Positions 13,751 through 21,620 of a DNA stretch of 25,863 nucleotides are shown piece by piece. Location: positions 1 to 25,863 of the forward strand of contig JBFXDF010000027.1 of assembly GCA_050181375.1 (NCBI GenBank). Reading direction: 5' to 3'. The stretch comes from DATARH01 sp050181375 (lineage in GTDB: Bacteria > Pseudomonadota > Alphaproteobacteria > ATCC43930 > CGMCC-115725). Every line of letters starts with the position of its first letter. The stretch's first letter is position 1. The position numbers and the translations under genes were made by a program. The notes under the pieces are model-generated. The model worked only from the letters and a program-made list of their open reading frames with translations. It did not search any database and was not told the DNA's origin.

Positions 13751-14719
13751 TCACCGGCCGGAGAGCCGCGGATCCCCGCGGCTCTCTCGTCGTGCTTCCG
13801 TTCGGCGTGTGTCGGCGGTCGCGACCCGGTCGAAATCGTTCATGACGCGCGCTTCGGGGAAAAATCGCTTCGCCTCGGCGGCGATTTCGCCCGCTTCGTA
13901 GCGTCCCGAAATATGGGTTAGCCAGAGGGCCCCGACCCCGGCATCCCGGGCCAGGCGTGCGGCCTGACCCGCGGTCAGGTGGCCGCGTCGGGCCGCCAGC
14001 CCGGCGTCGGCGTCGAGAAAAGTCGCCTCGATGACCAGCGCGTCAGCGCCGGCGACGAACGGCGCCAACGTTTCCGTCTCCTCGGTGTCGCCGACGATTG
14101 CAAGCCGAGTCGAGCTCGCCTCTCTGGCCTCGACGTCCTCCGGCACCACCTCTCGTCCGTCGGCCAGCATGACCGGGTGGCCGGCGGCCAGCCGCGCCCG
14201 CTTCGGTCCCGGCGGAACGCCGAGCGCGTCGAGACGCTCGGGCAGCAAGTGCCGCCGCCGCGTCGTCTCGAACAGATAACCGAGACTTTGCGTTTTGTGG
14301 TGCCGGACCGGAAAGCAGCATACGCTGTAGCCGCGTCCGGTGAACACCGGACCCGGTTCGATCGCGGCCAGGCGGATCGGCACCGGCGCGCGGGCACCGG
14401 GCCAGATGCCGCCAAGATAGCTCGTGACAAAGGCGACCGTCTCGGGGCTGCCGCAGATGGTGATCCCTTGCCGCAGTTCGAAAAGACCGAGCGTCGAAAG
14501 CAGACCGCCGAGGCCGAGGACATGGTCGAGATGCGAATGGGTGAGGAGGATATGGCCGAGGCGGCGGAACCCGGTTTCGGAGCGCAGCAATTGCCGCTGG
14601 GTTCCCTCGCCGCAATCGATCAGGAAGCGGTCGGCGCCGGCGCTTACCATAACCGCCGGCAGACCGCGCTCCGGCGATGGCGTGGTCGCCGCCGTGCCGA
14701 GAAAAATCAGCTCGAACAT
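13751..14719 (-). CDS. rnz: Ribonuclease Z
   Basis: This 322-residue metallo-beta-lactamase fold endonuclease trims the 3' end of tRNA precursors. The N-terminus FELIFLGTAATTPSPERGLPA is typical. The zinc motif HSHLDH is at 61-66 (His61, His63, Asp65, His66), with further ligands His140, Asp211 (VGDTEET) and His269 (LTHISGRY). Length fits the short bacterial form. The last dozen residues, rich in Arg, Gly and Ser, are encoded by one strand of a long hairpin that also ends the facing gene; the stop codons of the two genes are immediately adjacent with no spacer. The ATG at 14719 begins the conserved start. Confidence 0.95.
   Translation of the reverse strand: MFELIFLGTAATTPSPERGLPAVMVSAGADRFLIDCGEGTQRQLLRSETGFRRLGHILLTHSHLDHVLGLGGLLSTLGLFELRQGITICGSPETVAFVTSYLGGIWPGARAPVPIRLAAIEPGPVFTGRGYSVCCFPVRHHKTQSLGYLFETTRRRHLLPERLDALGVPPGPKRARLAAGHPVMLADGREVVPEDVEAREASSTRLAIVGDTEETETLAPFVAGADALVIEATFLDADAGLAARRGHLTAGQAARLARDAGVGALWLTHISGRYEAGEIAAEAKRFFPEARVMNDFDRVATADTRRTEARRESRGDPRLSGR
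13761..13786 (+). terminator. Strong hairpin after the His-rich gene, inside rnz 3' end
   Basis: GAGAGCCGCGG (13761-13771) and CCGCGGCTCTC (13776-13786) form a perfect 11-bp stem with loop ATCC, 10 bp after the plus-strand stop. There is no T run, only TCGTCGTGCTT. It lies within the rnz coding sequence. Confidence 0.55.
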
Positions 14720-14771
14720 GCCGCACCAGCCCTCGGAACGGCGCTGCTGTCGCGACTCCCGCGCCGGTTGC

Positions 14772-15140
14772 TCAGAATGGCGGCAACAGCGCGGCGGCGA
14801 CGCGCCGATCCTCGCCGACCAGCATGTTGTAGGTGCGGCAGGCCGCCCCGGTATCCATCGGCTCGACCGCGATGCCGCGCGCCTTCAGCGCGCCGCGCAG
14901 CTCCGCGCCGACCGGCAACACACGCCGCCCGAAGCCGAGCAGCAAAAGCTCGACATCGCCGTGCGCCAGCACCGCGGCCAACCCTCCGATGGTGAACGCC
15001 GCTTCGGCCCACGCCTCGGTACGGTCGGGAAACACCAGCACGGGACCGAGATAGATCGCGCCGCTGACACGGAAGCCGCTTGCCGCATAGCGCTCGATGA
15101 ATTGACGCGCCCCGTCACGAACCTGCGGGATCAATTCCAT
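14772..15140 (-). CDS. Mth938-like domain protein (NDUFAF3/DUF498 family)
   Basis: This 122-residue protein begins MELIPQV at 15140, 8 bp after the secF stop, and has no strong Shine-Dalgarno, so coupling to secF is likely. It has the family pattern: GFRVSGAIYLGPVLVFPDR near the start, a central VELLLLGFGRRVLPVGAEL stretch, and VEPMDTGAACRTYNMLVGEDRRVAAALLPPF at the end. In mitochondria the relative NDUFAF3 assists complex I assembly, but the bacterial role is not established. Its place after yajC-secD-secF is conserved in many Alphaproteobacteria. The longer open frame upstream is shadow sequence within secF. Confidence 0.88.
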   Translation of the reverse strand: MELIPQVRDGARQFIERYAASGFRVSGAIYLGPVLVFPDRTEAWAEAAFTIGGLAAVLAHGDVELLLLGFGRRVLPVGAELRGALKARGIAVEPMDTGAACRTYNMLVGEDRRVAAALLPPF

Positions 15141-15148
15141 GGCCGATT

Positions 15149-16147
15149 TCAGCGCGACGCCCGTTTGGCCGCGGGGGCCGCCGGCTTTGCCGCAGCCGCC
15201 GCGGGCTTGGCCGGGGATGCGGGCGTCGCCGGCCCGGCGTCCTTCGCGATCGCGCGCCGGTTCGGCTGTACATAATAAAGCAGTGGGGCCGCGATAAACA
15301 ACGATGAATAAGTGCAGATAAACATGCCCCACAGCATCGCGACGCTGAACCCGCGCAATACCTCGCCGCCGAGAAACAGCAGCGACAGCACCGCCAGCGT
15401 CGTGGTCGAGACGGTCAGGATCGTGCGCGACAGCGTCTCGTTGAGGGCCAGATTTATCAGCTCGCGCAGCGGCATCGAACGGTGGCGCCGCATCGCCTCT
15501 CGGATCCGGTCATAAATCACGACCGTATCGTTGATCGAATACCCGGCGATGGTCAGGATCGCCGCCAGCGTGGTCAGGTTGAATTCGAGTTGCAAAAGCG
15601 CGAACAACCCGACCGTCGTCGTGACGTCGTGGAAGATCGACACCATCGCCCCGACGCCGAACTGCCACTCGAAGCGGAACCAGACATAAACCATGATCGC
15701 CAGGATCGCGAGCACGGTCGCGAGCACGCCGGCGCGGATCAGCTCGCTGCCGACGGTCGGCCCGACCACCTCGACGCGGCGGTATTCGACATTCGGGCCG
15801 AGCGCCTGCTGCGTCTTCCTGACCGCTTCCATCTGCGCCTGATCGCCGCCGGGCTGCTCCGCCATGCGGATCAGGACGTCGGAGGGGCCGCCGAACTGCT
15901 GCAGACTGAACTCGCCGAGGCCGAGCGAATCGAGCGTCGATCGCATCCCGGCGAGGTCGGCCGGCCCGGTCGTGACGCGCGCCTCGATCAGCAGGCCGCC
16001 GCGAAAGTCGATGCCGTAATTCAGCCCGGCCGTCAGATACAGCACGACGGTCAGCACCGTCAGCACCACGGAAACGACGAACGCAACGACATGCCAGCGC
16101 ATGAAGTCGATTTTCGGCACGTGCCTGATGACGATCAGCGGCTTCAT
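15149..16147 (-). CDS. secF: Protein translocase subunit SecF
   Basis: This 332-residue inner-membrane protein works with SecD, using proton motive force to complete preprotein export. The first membrane helix is at about 20-40, followed by the conserved YGIDFRGG (DFRGG at 47-51) and a periplasmic domain to about 130. Five more membrane helices follow, including the conserved IAGYSINDTVVIYDRIRE block, whose Asp is in the proton path in this family. The C-terminal 30 residues form an Ala/Pro/Lys tail. It lies 46 bp downstream of secD and 8 bp upstream of the Mth938-like gene. No good Shine-Dalgarno precedes the ATG. Confidence 0.97.
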   Translation of the reverse strand: MKPLIVIRHVPKIDFMRWHVVAFVVSVVLTVLTVVLYLTAGLNYGIDFRGGLLIEARVTTGPADLAGMRSTLDSLGLGEFSLQQFGGPSDVLIRMAEQPGGDQAQMEAVRKTQQALGPNVEYRRVEVVGPTVGSELIRAGVLATVLAILAIMVYVWFRFEWQFGVGAMVSIFHDVTTTVGLFALLQLEFNLTTLAAILTIAGYSINDTVVIYDRIREAMRRHRSMPLRELINLALNETLSRTILTVSTTTLAVLSLLFLGGEVLRGFSVAMLWGMFICTYSSLFIAAPLLYYVQPNRRAIAKDAGPATPASPAKPAAAAAKPAAPAAKRASR

Positions 16148-16193
16148 CGGGGTTCGACCGGTTTCGAATGACTGAGATGCGCGGTGCGGCTCC

Positions 16194-17765
16194 TCACAGC
16201 GGGATCTCCCGCGGCCGCCAATGCCGCAGCCACCCCACGATCTGCAGCCGGGTGACCAGGATCGCCGAAAACAGCGAGGTCAACACGCCAATGCTGAGCG
16301 TCACGGCGAACCCCTTGACCGGCCCCGAACCGAGCCAATAGAGCAGGATGCCGGCGACCAGCGTCGTGATGTGGCTGTCGAGGATCGTACCGAACGCGCG
16401 GGTGAACCCGGCTTCGAGCGAGGACAGCATGGTCCGCCCGCTGCGCAGCTCCTCCTTGATGCGCTCGTAGATCAGCACGTTGGCGTCGACCGCCATGCCC
16501 ATCGTCAGCGCGATCCCGGCAATGCCGGGCAGGGTCAAGGTCGCGCCGAGCAGCGATAAAGCCGCCAGCATCAGGCAGAGGTTGAAAATCAGCGCGATGT
16601 CGGCGAACACGCCGAACAGCCCGTAGAACAAAATCATGAACACGATCACCAGGATCACCGCGACGATGCTCGCGGTGGTCCCCGCCTGTATCGAATCGGC
16701 GCCGAGCTGAGCGCCGACGGTGCGCTCCTCGAGGACCTTGATCGGAGCGGGCAGCGCACCCGCGCGCAGCAGCAGCGCCAGATCGCTTGCCGACTGCGCC
16801 GTGAAGCTGCCGGAGATGATGCCGCTGCCGCCGAGGATCGGCTCGCGAATGACCGGGGCGCTGATCACCTTGTTGTCGAGCACGATCGCGAACGGCTTCC
16901 CGACATTCTCGCGCGTCGCGTCGCCAAAGCGCCTGGCGCCGACCGAATCGAACTTGAAGCTGACGACCGGTTCGTTTTCGTGGAAGGTTGCCTGCGCATC
17001 GACCAGCATGTCGCCGCCAACCATTACGCGCTTGCGCACGACGTATTGCGCCGGTCCGCCGCCGCGATCGTCGGCCGCCGGCAAGACCTCGTCGCCGGGC
17101 GGTAGACGGCCGCGCTTTGCCTCCTCTGGATTGGCGGTGGTATCGACCAGCTGAAAGGTCAGCTTGGCGGTGCGCCCCAGCAGTTGCTTGACGTGCTCCG
17201 GATTGTCGACGCCGGGAAGCTGCACCAGGATGCGGTCCTGGCCCTGGCGCTGGATCGTCGGCTCCTTGGTGCCGGTCTCGTCGATGCGGCGGCGGATGAT
17301 CTCGATCGACTGGGCGACGGCCTGCTGGCGGCGGGCGTCGAGCGCGGCCTGCCGGAAACGCATGGCGCCGGTCCCGTCCGCGGCAATATCGACGGTCAGG
17401 TCGTTATCGAGCCTGCCAAGAACCTGTCGCGCCGTCGCGATCTGGGCCGGGTCGCGGATCGTAAAGGCGACCGCGTTGCCCTGATTGCTGAGCCCGGTAT
17501 AGCCGACCTTCGCGTCGCGCAGCGCGTTGCGCACGCTCTCCTCGACCGAATTGAGCCGTTCGCGCTCCGCCGCCGCGACATCGACCTCGAGCAGCAGGTA
17601 GGACCCGCCGCGCAGGTCGAGACCCAGCGCGACCTGCCGATGCGGCAGCCAGCTTGGCAGGTTCGCGAGCTGCTGCTCGGTGAACAGGTTGGGGATCGAG
17701 AGAATCACCCCCGCCGCGCAGATCGCGCAAATGAGAATGATCTTCCAATTCGCGAAATACAGCAT
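16194..17765 (-). CDS. secD: Protein translocase subunit SecD
   Basis: This 523-residue inner-membrane partner of SecF has one N-terminal membrane helix (about 7-25), the motif GLDLRGGSYLLLEVD (48-62), and a large periplasmic P1 region. Five C-terminal membrane helices follow, containing the conserved GIALTMGMAVDANVLIYERIKEEL block with the functional Asp. The length is shorter than the 615-residue E. coli protein but normal for Alphaproteobacteria. The ATG at 17765 is preceded by 117 bp after yajC, so the gene may share its transcript. The ending RPREIPL is followed by secF. Confidence 0.97.
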   Translation of the reverse strand: MLYFANWKIILICAICAAGVILSIPNLFTEQQLANLPSWLPHRQVALGLDLRGGSYLLLEVDVAAAERERLNSVEESVRNALRDAKVGYTGLSNQGNAVAFTIRDPAQIATARQVLGRLDNDLTVDIAADGTGAMRFRQAALDARRQQAVAQSIEIIRRRIDETGTKEPTIQRQGQDRILVQLPGVDNPEHVKQLLGRTAKLTFQLVDTTANPEEAKRGRLPPGDEVLPAADDRGGGPAQYVVRKRVMVGGDMLVDAQATFHENEPVVSFKFDSVGARRFGDATRENVGKPFAIVLDNKVISAPVIREPILGGSGIISGSFTAQSASDLALLLRAGALPAPIKVLEERTVGAQLGADSIQAGTTASIVAVILVIVFMILFYGLFGVFADIALIFNLCLMLAALSLLGATLTLPGIAGIALTMGMAVDANVLIYERIKEELRSGRTMLSSLEAGFTRAFGTILDSHITTLVAGILLYWLGSGPVKGFAVTLSIGVLTSLFSAILVTRLQIVGWLRHWRPREIPL

Positions 17766-17882
17766 GCTATGCGACCAGGCGGACCCGAGATGACGCTATA
17801 TTATCGAAATGCCCGACAATTCCCTGGTTCAGTCCGGGGACGGCCACGGCGTCTCTCGAGTGTGCGACGATAATCGACCCTC

Positions 17883-18248
17883 TCACTGTACCTTGTCGGC
17901 GGCGCGCCGCACCGGTTCCTTTTCCTTTGCTTCCTTGGCGTCGCGTTCCTTGGCGGCTTCGCGGGCGGCGGCCGGATCGGGCTTGGCGAGGACACTCGTA
18001 ATCGTGCTGCGCAGCACGCGCACGCGCACATTCGGTGCCAGATCGACCTCGACCTCCTCCGGGCTTACCACCTTTGCCACCGTGCCGTAAAACCCGCCGC
18101 CGGTCACGATGCGGTCGCCGCGCCGCAGCGCCTCCAGCATCGCGCGATGTTCCTTCTGCTTTTTCTGCTGCGGGCGGATCAGCAGGAAATAGAACACGAC
18201 AAAAATAAGAACAAGCGGCAGAAATTGAATTAAGGCGTTCTGGTCCAT
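17883..18248 (-). CDS. yajC: Sec translocon accessory subunit YajC
   Basis: This 121-residue protein has one membrane helix (about 5-24) followed by the signature FYFLLIRPQQKKQKEH and a small cytoplasmic domain with GDRIVTGGGFYGTVAKV. The C-terminus is a charged Ala/Lys/Glu tail. It begins with ATG at 18248 after a good GAGGG site and is the first gene of the yajC-secD-secF-Mth938 series. YajC associates with SecDF in the inner membrane; its exact role is still unclear. Confidence 0.96.
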   Translation of the reverse strand: MDQNALIQFLPLVLIFVVFYFLLIRPQQKKQKEHRAMLEALRRGDRIVTGGGFYGTVAKVVSPEEVEVDLAPNVRVRVLRSTITSVLAKPDPAAAREAAKERDAKEAKEKEPVRRAADKVQ

Positions 18249-18486
18249 AATCCCTCGTCAACAACGCTCTCGTGGCGATCCCCGCGCCGGCCGGCATCGT
18301 CCAGCCGAAAAATGGTGCCCGCCTCGCCTTGCGGCAAGCGATCCCGTGATCCCGCCGCCTTCGCCGCGCGACCGGCCATTGGTATCGCCTCGCCGGACGA
18401 AGGGCAATGCTTCGGGTCCGGCGCGCTTTTCGCGCCGCGAGCGGCTGTGGTAGCGTCCGCGTCCCCGCTCCCCGCCGGATGGAACG

Positions 18487-19356
18487 ATGCCGGAAGCCGA
18501 TCTGATTCCGTTGCTGCGGCGCATCGCCGACGCGCTCGACCGGCTCACGCCGGCCGGCGCGGCGCTCAACGACCTCGGCGCCGCCGACGCCTTTGTCTGG
18601 CACGCCGATCGCGAATGGCTCGAGCCGGTTCCGACCGTCAACCGCGTCCCGATCGGGCTGTTGCGCGGCATCGACCGGGTGCGCGACATCCTGCTCGCGA
18701 ACACCGAGCGCTTCGCGGCCGGGTTCCCGGCCAACAACGTGCTGCTGTGGGGTGCGCGCGGCACCGGCAAGAGCGCCCTCGTCAAGGCGACGCACGCGGC
18801 CGTCAACGATTCGAGGCCGGAGCGCGATCCGGGCGCGCTGGCGCTGATAGAAATTCACCGCGAGGATATCCCGACGCTGCCGCGCCTCCTGTCGCTGGTG
18901 CGCGAGGCCGGCAGGCGCTCGATCCTGTTCTGCGACGATCTTTCCTTCGACCAGAACGACGCCAGCTACAAATCGCTGAAGGCGGTGCTCGAGGGCGGCA
19001 TCGAGGGACGTCCCGCCAATGTCGTGCTCTACGCGACATCGAACCGCAGGCACCTGATGCCGCGCGACATGATCGAGAACGAGCGCTCGACGGCGATCAA
19101 CCCGGCCGAGGCGGTCGAGGAAAAGGTTTCTCTGTCGGACCGGTTCGGATTGTGGCTCGGGTTTCACAATCTCGATCAGGACACCTATCTGGCGATCGTG
19201 CGCGGCTATGCGGCGCATTACGGGCTCCGCCTGCCCGACGATCAGCTCAAGGCCGAGGCCGCCGAGTGGGCGATCACGCGCGGTTCGCGCTCGGGCCGGG
19301 TGGCGTGGCAATTCATCCAGGACCTCGCCGGCCGCCTCGGCAAGCCGCTCGGCTGA
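18487..19356 (+). CDS. DUF815 family AAA+ ATPase
   Basis: This 289-residue cytoplasmic ATPase diverges from yajC. The pattern is that of DUF815: an N-terminal helical region, the motif VPIGLLRGIDRVRDILLANT before the P-loop, Walker A GARGTGKSA at 89-97 and Walker B ILFCDDLSFD from 146 (Asp150, Asp151). A sensor-type Asn185 is in YATSNRRHLMPRDM, and a conserved SLSDRFGLWLGF follows (215-226). The family's substrate is unknown; it is often near sec or cell-envelope genes, as here. Start chosen at 18487, where GGA lies just upstream. Confidence 0.92.
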   Translation: MPEADLIPLLRRIADALDRLTPAGAALNDLGAADAFVWHADREWLEPVPTVNRVPIGLLRGIDRVRDILLANTERFAAGFPANNVLLWGARGTGKSALVKATHAAVNDSRPERDPGALALIEIHREDIPTLPRLLSLVREAGRRSILFCDDLSFDQNDASYKSLKAVLEGGIEGRPANVVLYATSNRRHLMPRDMIENERSTAINPAEAVEEKVSLSDRFGLWLGFHNLDQDTYLAIVRGYAAHYGLRLPDDQLKAEAAEWAITRGSRSGRVAWQFIQDLAGRLGKPLG

Positions 19357-19377
19357 TCTCTAACGGAAGCCGGCGGC

Positions 19378-20207
19378 TCAGCGGCGCGTTGCCATCAGCG
19401 AGAACGCGAGCGGCAGCCAGGGTTTGTCCGGCCAGCGATAGAGACCGTCCGCGTCCTTCACCAGGATCGCGAACATCCGCCAGGGCACCCCGGCATGTTC
19501 GTGCAGCCAGTCGAGCCGCATCCCCGCCTCGATCAGGCCGGTCACGGTGTCGCCGAGCGGGTGAACCCAGGTGTGGCTCGTAGATGCGCGAACTCGGCCG
19601 CGGGGTCGATGTAGTCGCGCTTCTCGGTATAGACGACCGGGTCGCGCGAGAAATAAGGTGCGTAAAAACCCGGCATCCCGTCCGGGGAACGCGCGGCGTC
19701 ATCGAGCACATAGGCCGCGGGATGCGCGTCGGCCAGGTATAGCGCGCCGCCTTCGCGCAGCATCGCCGAGACGACCTTCGCCCACCCCCGGATGTCGGGC
19801 AGCCAGCAGATCGCCCCCCAGGTCACGAAAACCAGATCGAAACCGTGCGGCCCTGCTACGGCGTCGGGTGCATCGTAAACATCGGCCTCGACAAAGCGCG
19901 CCCGTTCGGCAACGCCTATCTCCCGCGCCAGGCGGCGCGCGACGGCAATCGCCGGCGGCGAAAAATCGATGCCGACAATCTCGGCGGCGCCGAGCTGCAG
20001 CAGTTTCAGGCTGTCGGCGCCGAAATGGCACTGCAGATGCAGCACCCGTTTGCCCGCAAGCGGCGGCAGCTCCTTTGCCTCGATGCCGTTGAGCGGCTCC
20101 TGTCCTGCCCGCAGCCGGTCAAGATCGTAGCCCCGCGGCCCAAGATGGATCGCGACCCGGTTGTCCCAATGCAGACGGTTCAGGCGGCGCCACTCGGGTT
20201 CGGTCAT
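19378..20207 (-). pseudogene. Class I SAM-dependent methyltransferase, single-base frameshift
   Basis: From ATG at 20207 the frame encodes a typical methyltransferase: RLHWDNRVAIHLG, then the SAM motif VLHLQCHFGAD (54-64), Asp81 in VGIDFSP, and FVTWGAICWLPDI. Near residue 208 the frame is lost and soon stops (TGA at 19542). The expected C-terminus, HTWVHPLGD to GLYRWPDKPWLPLAFSLMATRR, is intact in another frame and ends at 19378. The total of 830 bases is one short of 277 codons, so one base missing near 19580-19590 explains it. It could be a real mutation or a sequencing error. The upstream M23 lipoprotein gene ends 4 bp before the start. Confidence 0.85.
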
Positions 20208-20211
20208 TATC

Positions 20212-21276
20212 TCAGCCGGCGGTCCCTTTCTTGTTGCCGTCCGCATTCGCGCCCGGCGTCAGCAACTCGCGCGGATCGACCGCCTTCTTGCCGCGGCGCA
20301 GCTCGAAATGGAGCTGCGGTTCGCTGACCCCGCCGGTATTGCCGACCTTCGCGATCACCTGGCCGCGGCTGACCGAGTCGCCACGATTGACCAGCAGCGA
20401 ATCGAGATGGGCGTAGGCCGAGATCAGCCCGTTCGGATGCTTGACCAGCACGAGATTGCCATAGCCGCGGATCTCGTTGCCGGCATAGGCGACAACCCCG
20501 GAATCGACGGCGCGGACCGGCGCGCCGCGGGCGGCCGCGATATTGATGCCGGCGTTGTGGCCGCCTCCCGTTGTCGCTCCGTAACCGGAGACGACGCGGC
20601 CGCGCACAGGCCAGGGCAGGTGGCCCTTTTGGCTCGAAGAATCCTGAGCCTCGGCCGACGCGACTTCCTTCTCGGCGGGCGGCGGCGAGGCTTGTGCAGC
20701 CGGCTCGCCGGCCGGCGGCGACAATTTCCCCCGCGCCGGAGAAGTCGGCGGTGGGAAGCTGATTGTCGGTGCCTCCGCCGATTTTTTTGGCGCCGGCGCC
20801 GGGTCGTCGAGCGGAATGACTTCTCCCGCCTTTCCAGATCGCTTGGATGACGACGCCGTGCGCTCTGGTGTTGACGGAGGCTTTTCCGCTTCCGCCGCTT
20901 GCGCCGGCGGGTGCGGCGCAGTGCCGCCGGGGATGACGAGTTCTTTCCCGATTTCGATCTTGTATTCCGGCGGGGTCAGGTTGTTAGCCTCGATGATCGC
21001 CCGCTTGGTGACGCCGTATTCCCGCGCGAGATATCCGACCGACTGCCCGGGGCGCACGACAACACGTTTTCCCGGACCGGTCGGCGGCGGTTTTGGCGAC
21101 GCGAGTTTGGGCCGAGGCTGCGTCGGCGCGATCGGCGCGGCCTCGATCTGGTCCTGAGCCGTGCCTTTCATGATTACCGGCGCTTCGTGACGGCCCCCGG
21201 CGCATGCGGCGGCGAGTGCCGCGAAGGATACCGCCGCGACGGCACGCAGATGCCGCCTCAATCCGCTTTCCCCCAT
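20212..21276 (-). CDS. LysM and degenerate LytM (M23) lipoprotein, NlpD/DipM-like
   Basis: This 354-residue lipoprotein has a signal ending LAAAC (Cys25), a LysM peptidoglycan-binding domain (about 71-116: VVVRPGQSVGYLAREYGVTKRAI), a long Pro/Ala/Ser/Lys-rich linker (about 118-218), and a C-terminal LytM domain (about 228-338). Active M23 peptidases have His-x(3)-Asp and His-x-His; here the sites read His240...Asn245 and Gln321-Leu-His323, with His290 kept. The domain is therefore likely a non-enzymatic activator of amidases for septum splitting, as in NlpD. The ATG at 21276 follows the strong site AGGAGG, so it is preferred over a TTG at 21306. Confidence 0.9.
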   Translation of the reverse strand: MGESGLRRHLRAVAAVSFAALAAACAGGRHEAPVIMKGTAQDQIEAAPIAPTQPRPKLASPKPPPTGPGKRVVVRPGQSVGYLAREYGVTKRAIIEANNLTPPEYKIEIGKELVIPGGTAPHPPAQAAEAEKPPSTPERTASSSKRSGKAGEVIPLDDPAPAPKKSAEAPTISFPPPTSPARGKLSPPAGEPAAQASPPPAEKEVASAEAQDSSSQKGHLPWPVRGRVVSGYGATTGGGHNAGINIAAARGAPVRAVDSGVVAYAGNEIRGYGNLVLVKHPNGLISAYAHLDSLLVNRGDSVSRGQVIAKVGNTGGVSEPQLHFELRRGKKAVDPRELLTPGANADGNKKGTAG

Positions 21277-21382
21277 CCCCCCTCCTGTCCGCCCCCCGAC
21301 GGGCAAGAATGCCGATTCGTTTCAGTGTAAACCGGACAGGCCGAACGCCCTAGAGCGGTATCATCCGAGGCTCAAAACACCT

Positions 21383-21456
21383 CGTTCCGGCGAAGGCGGA
21401 AACCCAGGGGCGCCAACAAACCGCGTCCACGGGATCCCCGCTTTCGCGGAGTGACG
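21383..21456. repeat. Imperfect inverted repeat, REP/MITE-like
   Basis: The left arm at 21383-21405 (CGTTCCGGCGAAGGCGG...) and the right arm at 21431-21456 (GGATCCCCGCTTTCGCGGAG...) are near inverted copies separated by about 25 bp. Such GGCGAAGGCGG/CGCTTTCGCGG sequences are widespread in alphaproteobacterial intergenic regions. Confidence 0.5.
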
Positions 21457-21583
21457 GGCTGTTTCGACGTAAGCAACAGCGATCCAACGCAGAATCGGCT
21501 CCGGATCAGGCCGCAATTGCTTGCCCGATGCTTGGGGGGAAACGGCGGACCCGGCGCGTCCGGATGCACGCCGACATCGCCGT

Positions 21584-21605
21584 CACGGGCGCATGACGCC
21601 CGGTG
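21584..21605 (-). terminator. Candidate terminator of surE
   Basis: CACGGGCG and CGCCCGGTG pair with one bulged base around a 5-base loop, starting 16 bp after the surE stop. There is no T tract. Confidence 0.35.
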
Positions 21606-21620
21606 CGCGAATCGCCTTCG

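Larger units (their letters stand above)
21277..21620. other. Gene-free stretch with interspersed-repeat remnants
   Basis: No protein-like frame is present; a 65-codon open frame here has repeat-derived composition. The stretch lies where related clusters usually have pcm. It includes a short CTAGAGCGGTATCATCCGAG segment (21350-21369) of a kind I recall as an intergenic repeat in Alphaproteobacteria, and an imperfect inverted repeat at 21383-21456. Confidence 0.5.

Noticed and set aside
17767..19311. 514-codon minus frame spanning yajC and the DUF815 gene
   Set aside because: It covers yajC in another frame and lies antisense to the DUF815 gene, both of which have clear family motifs; it has no motifs of its own.
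21372..21569. 65-codon minus frame as a pcm remnant
   Set aside because: It shows no methyltransferase motif and is made largely of the inverted-repeat sequence.
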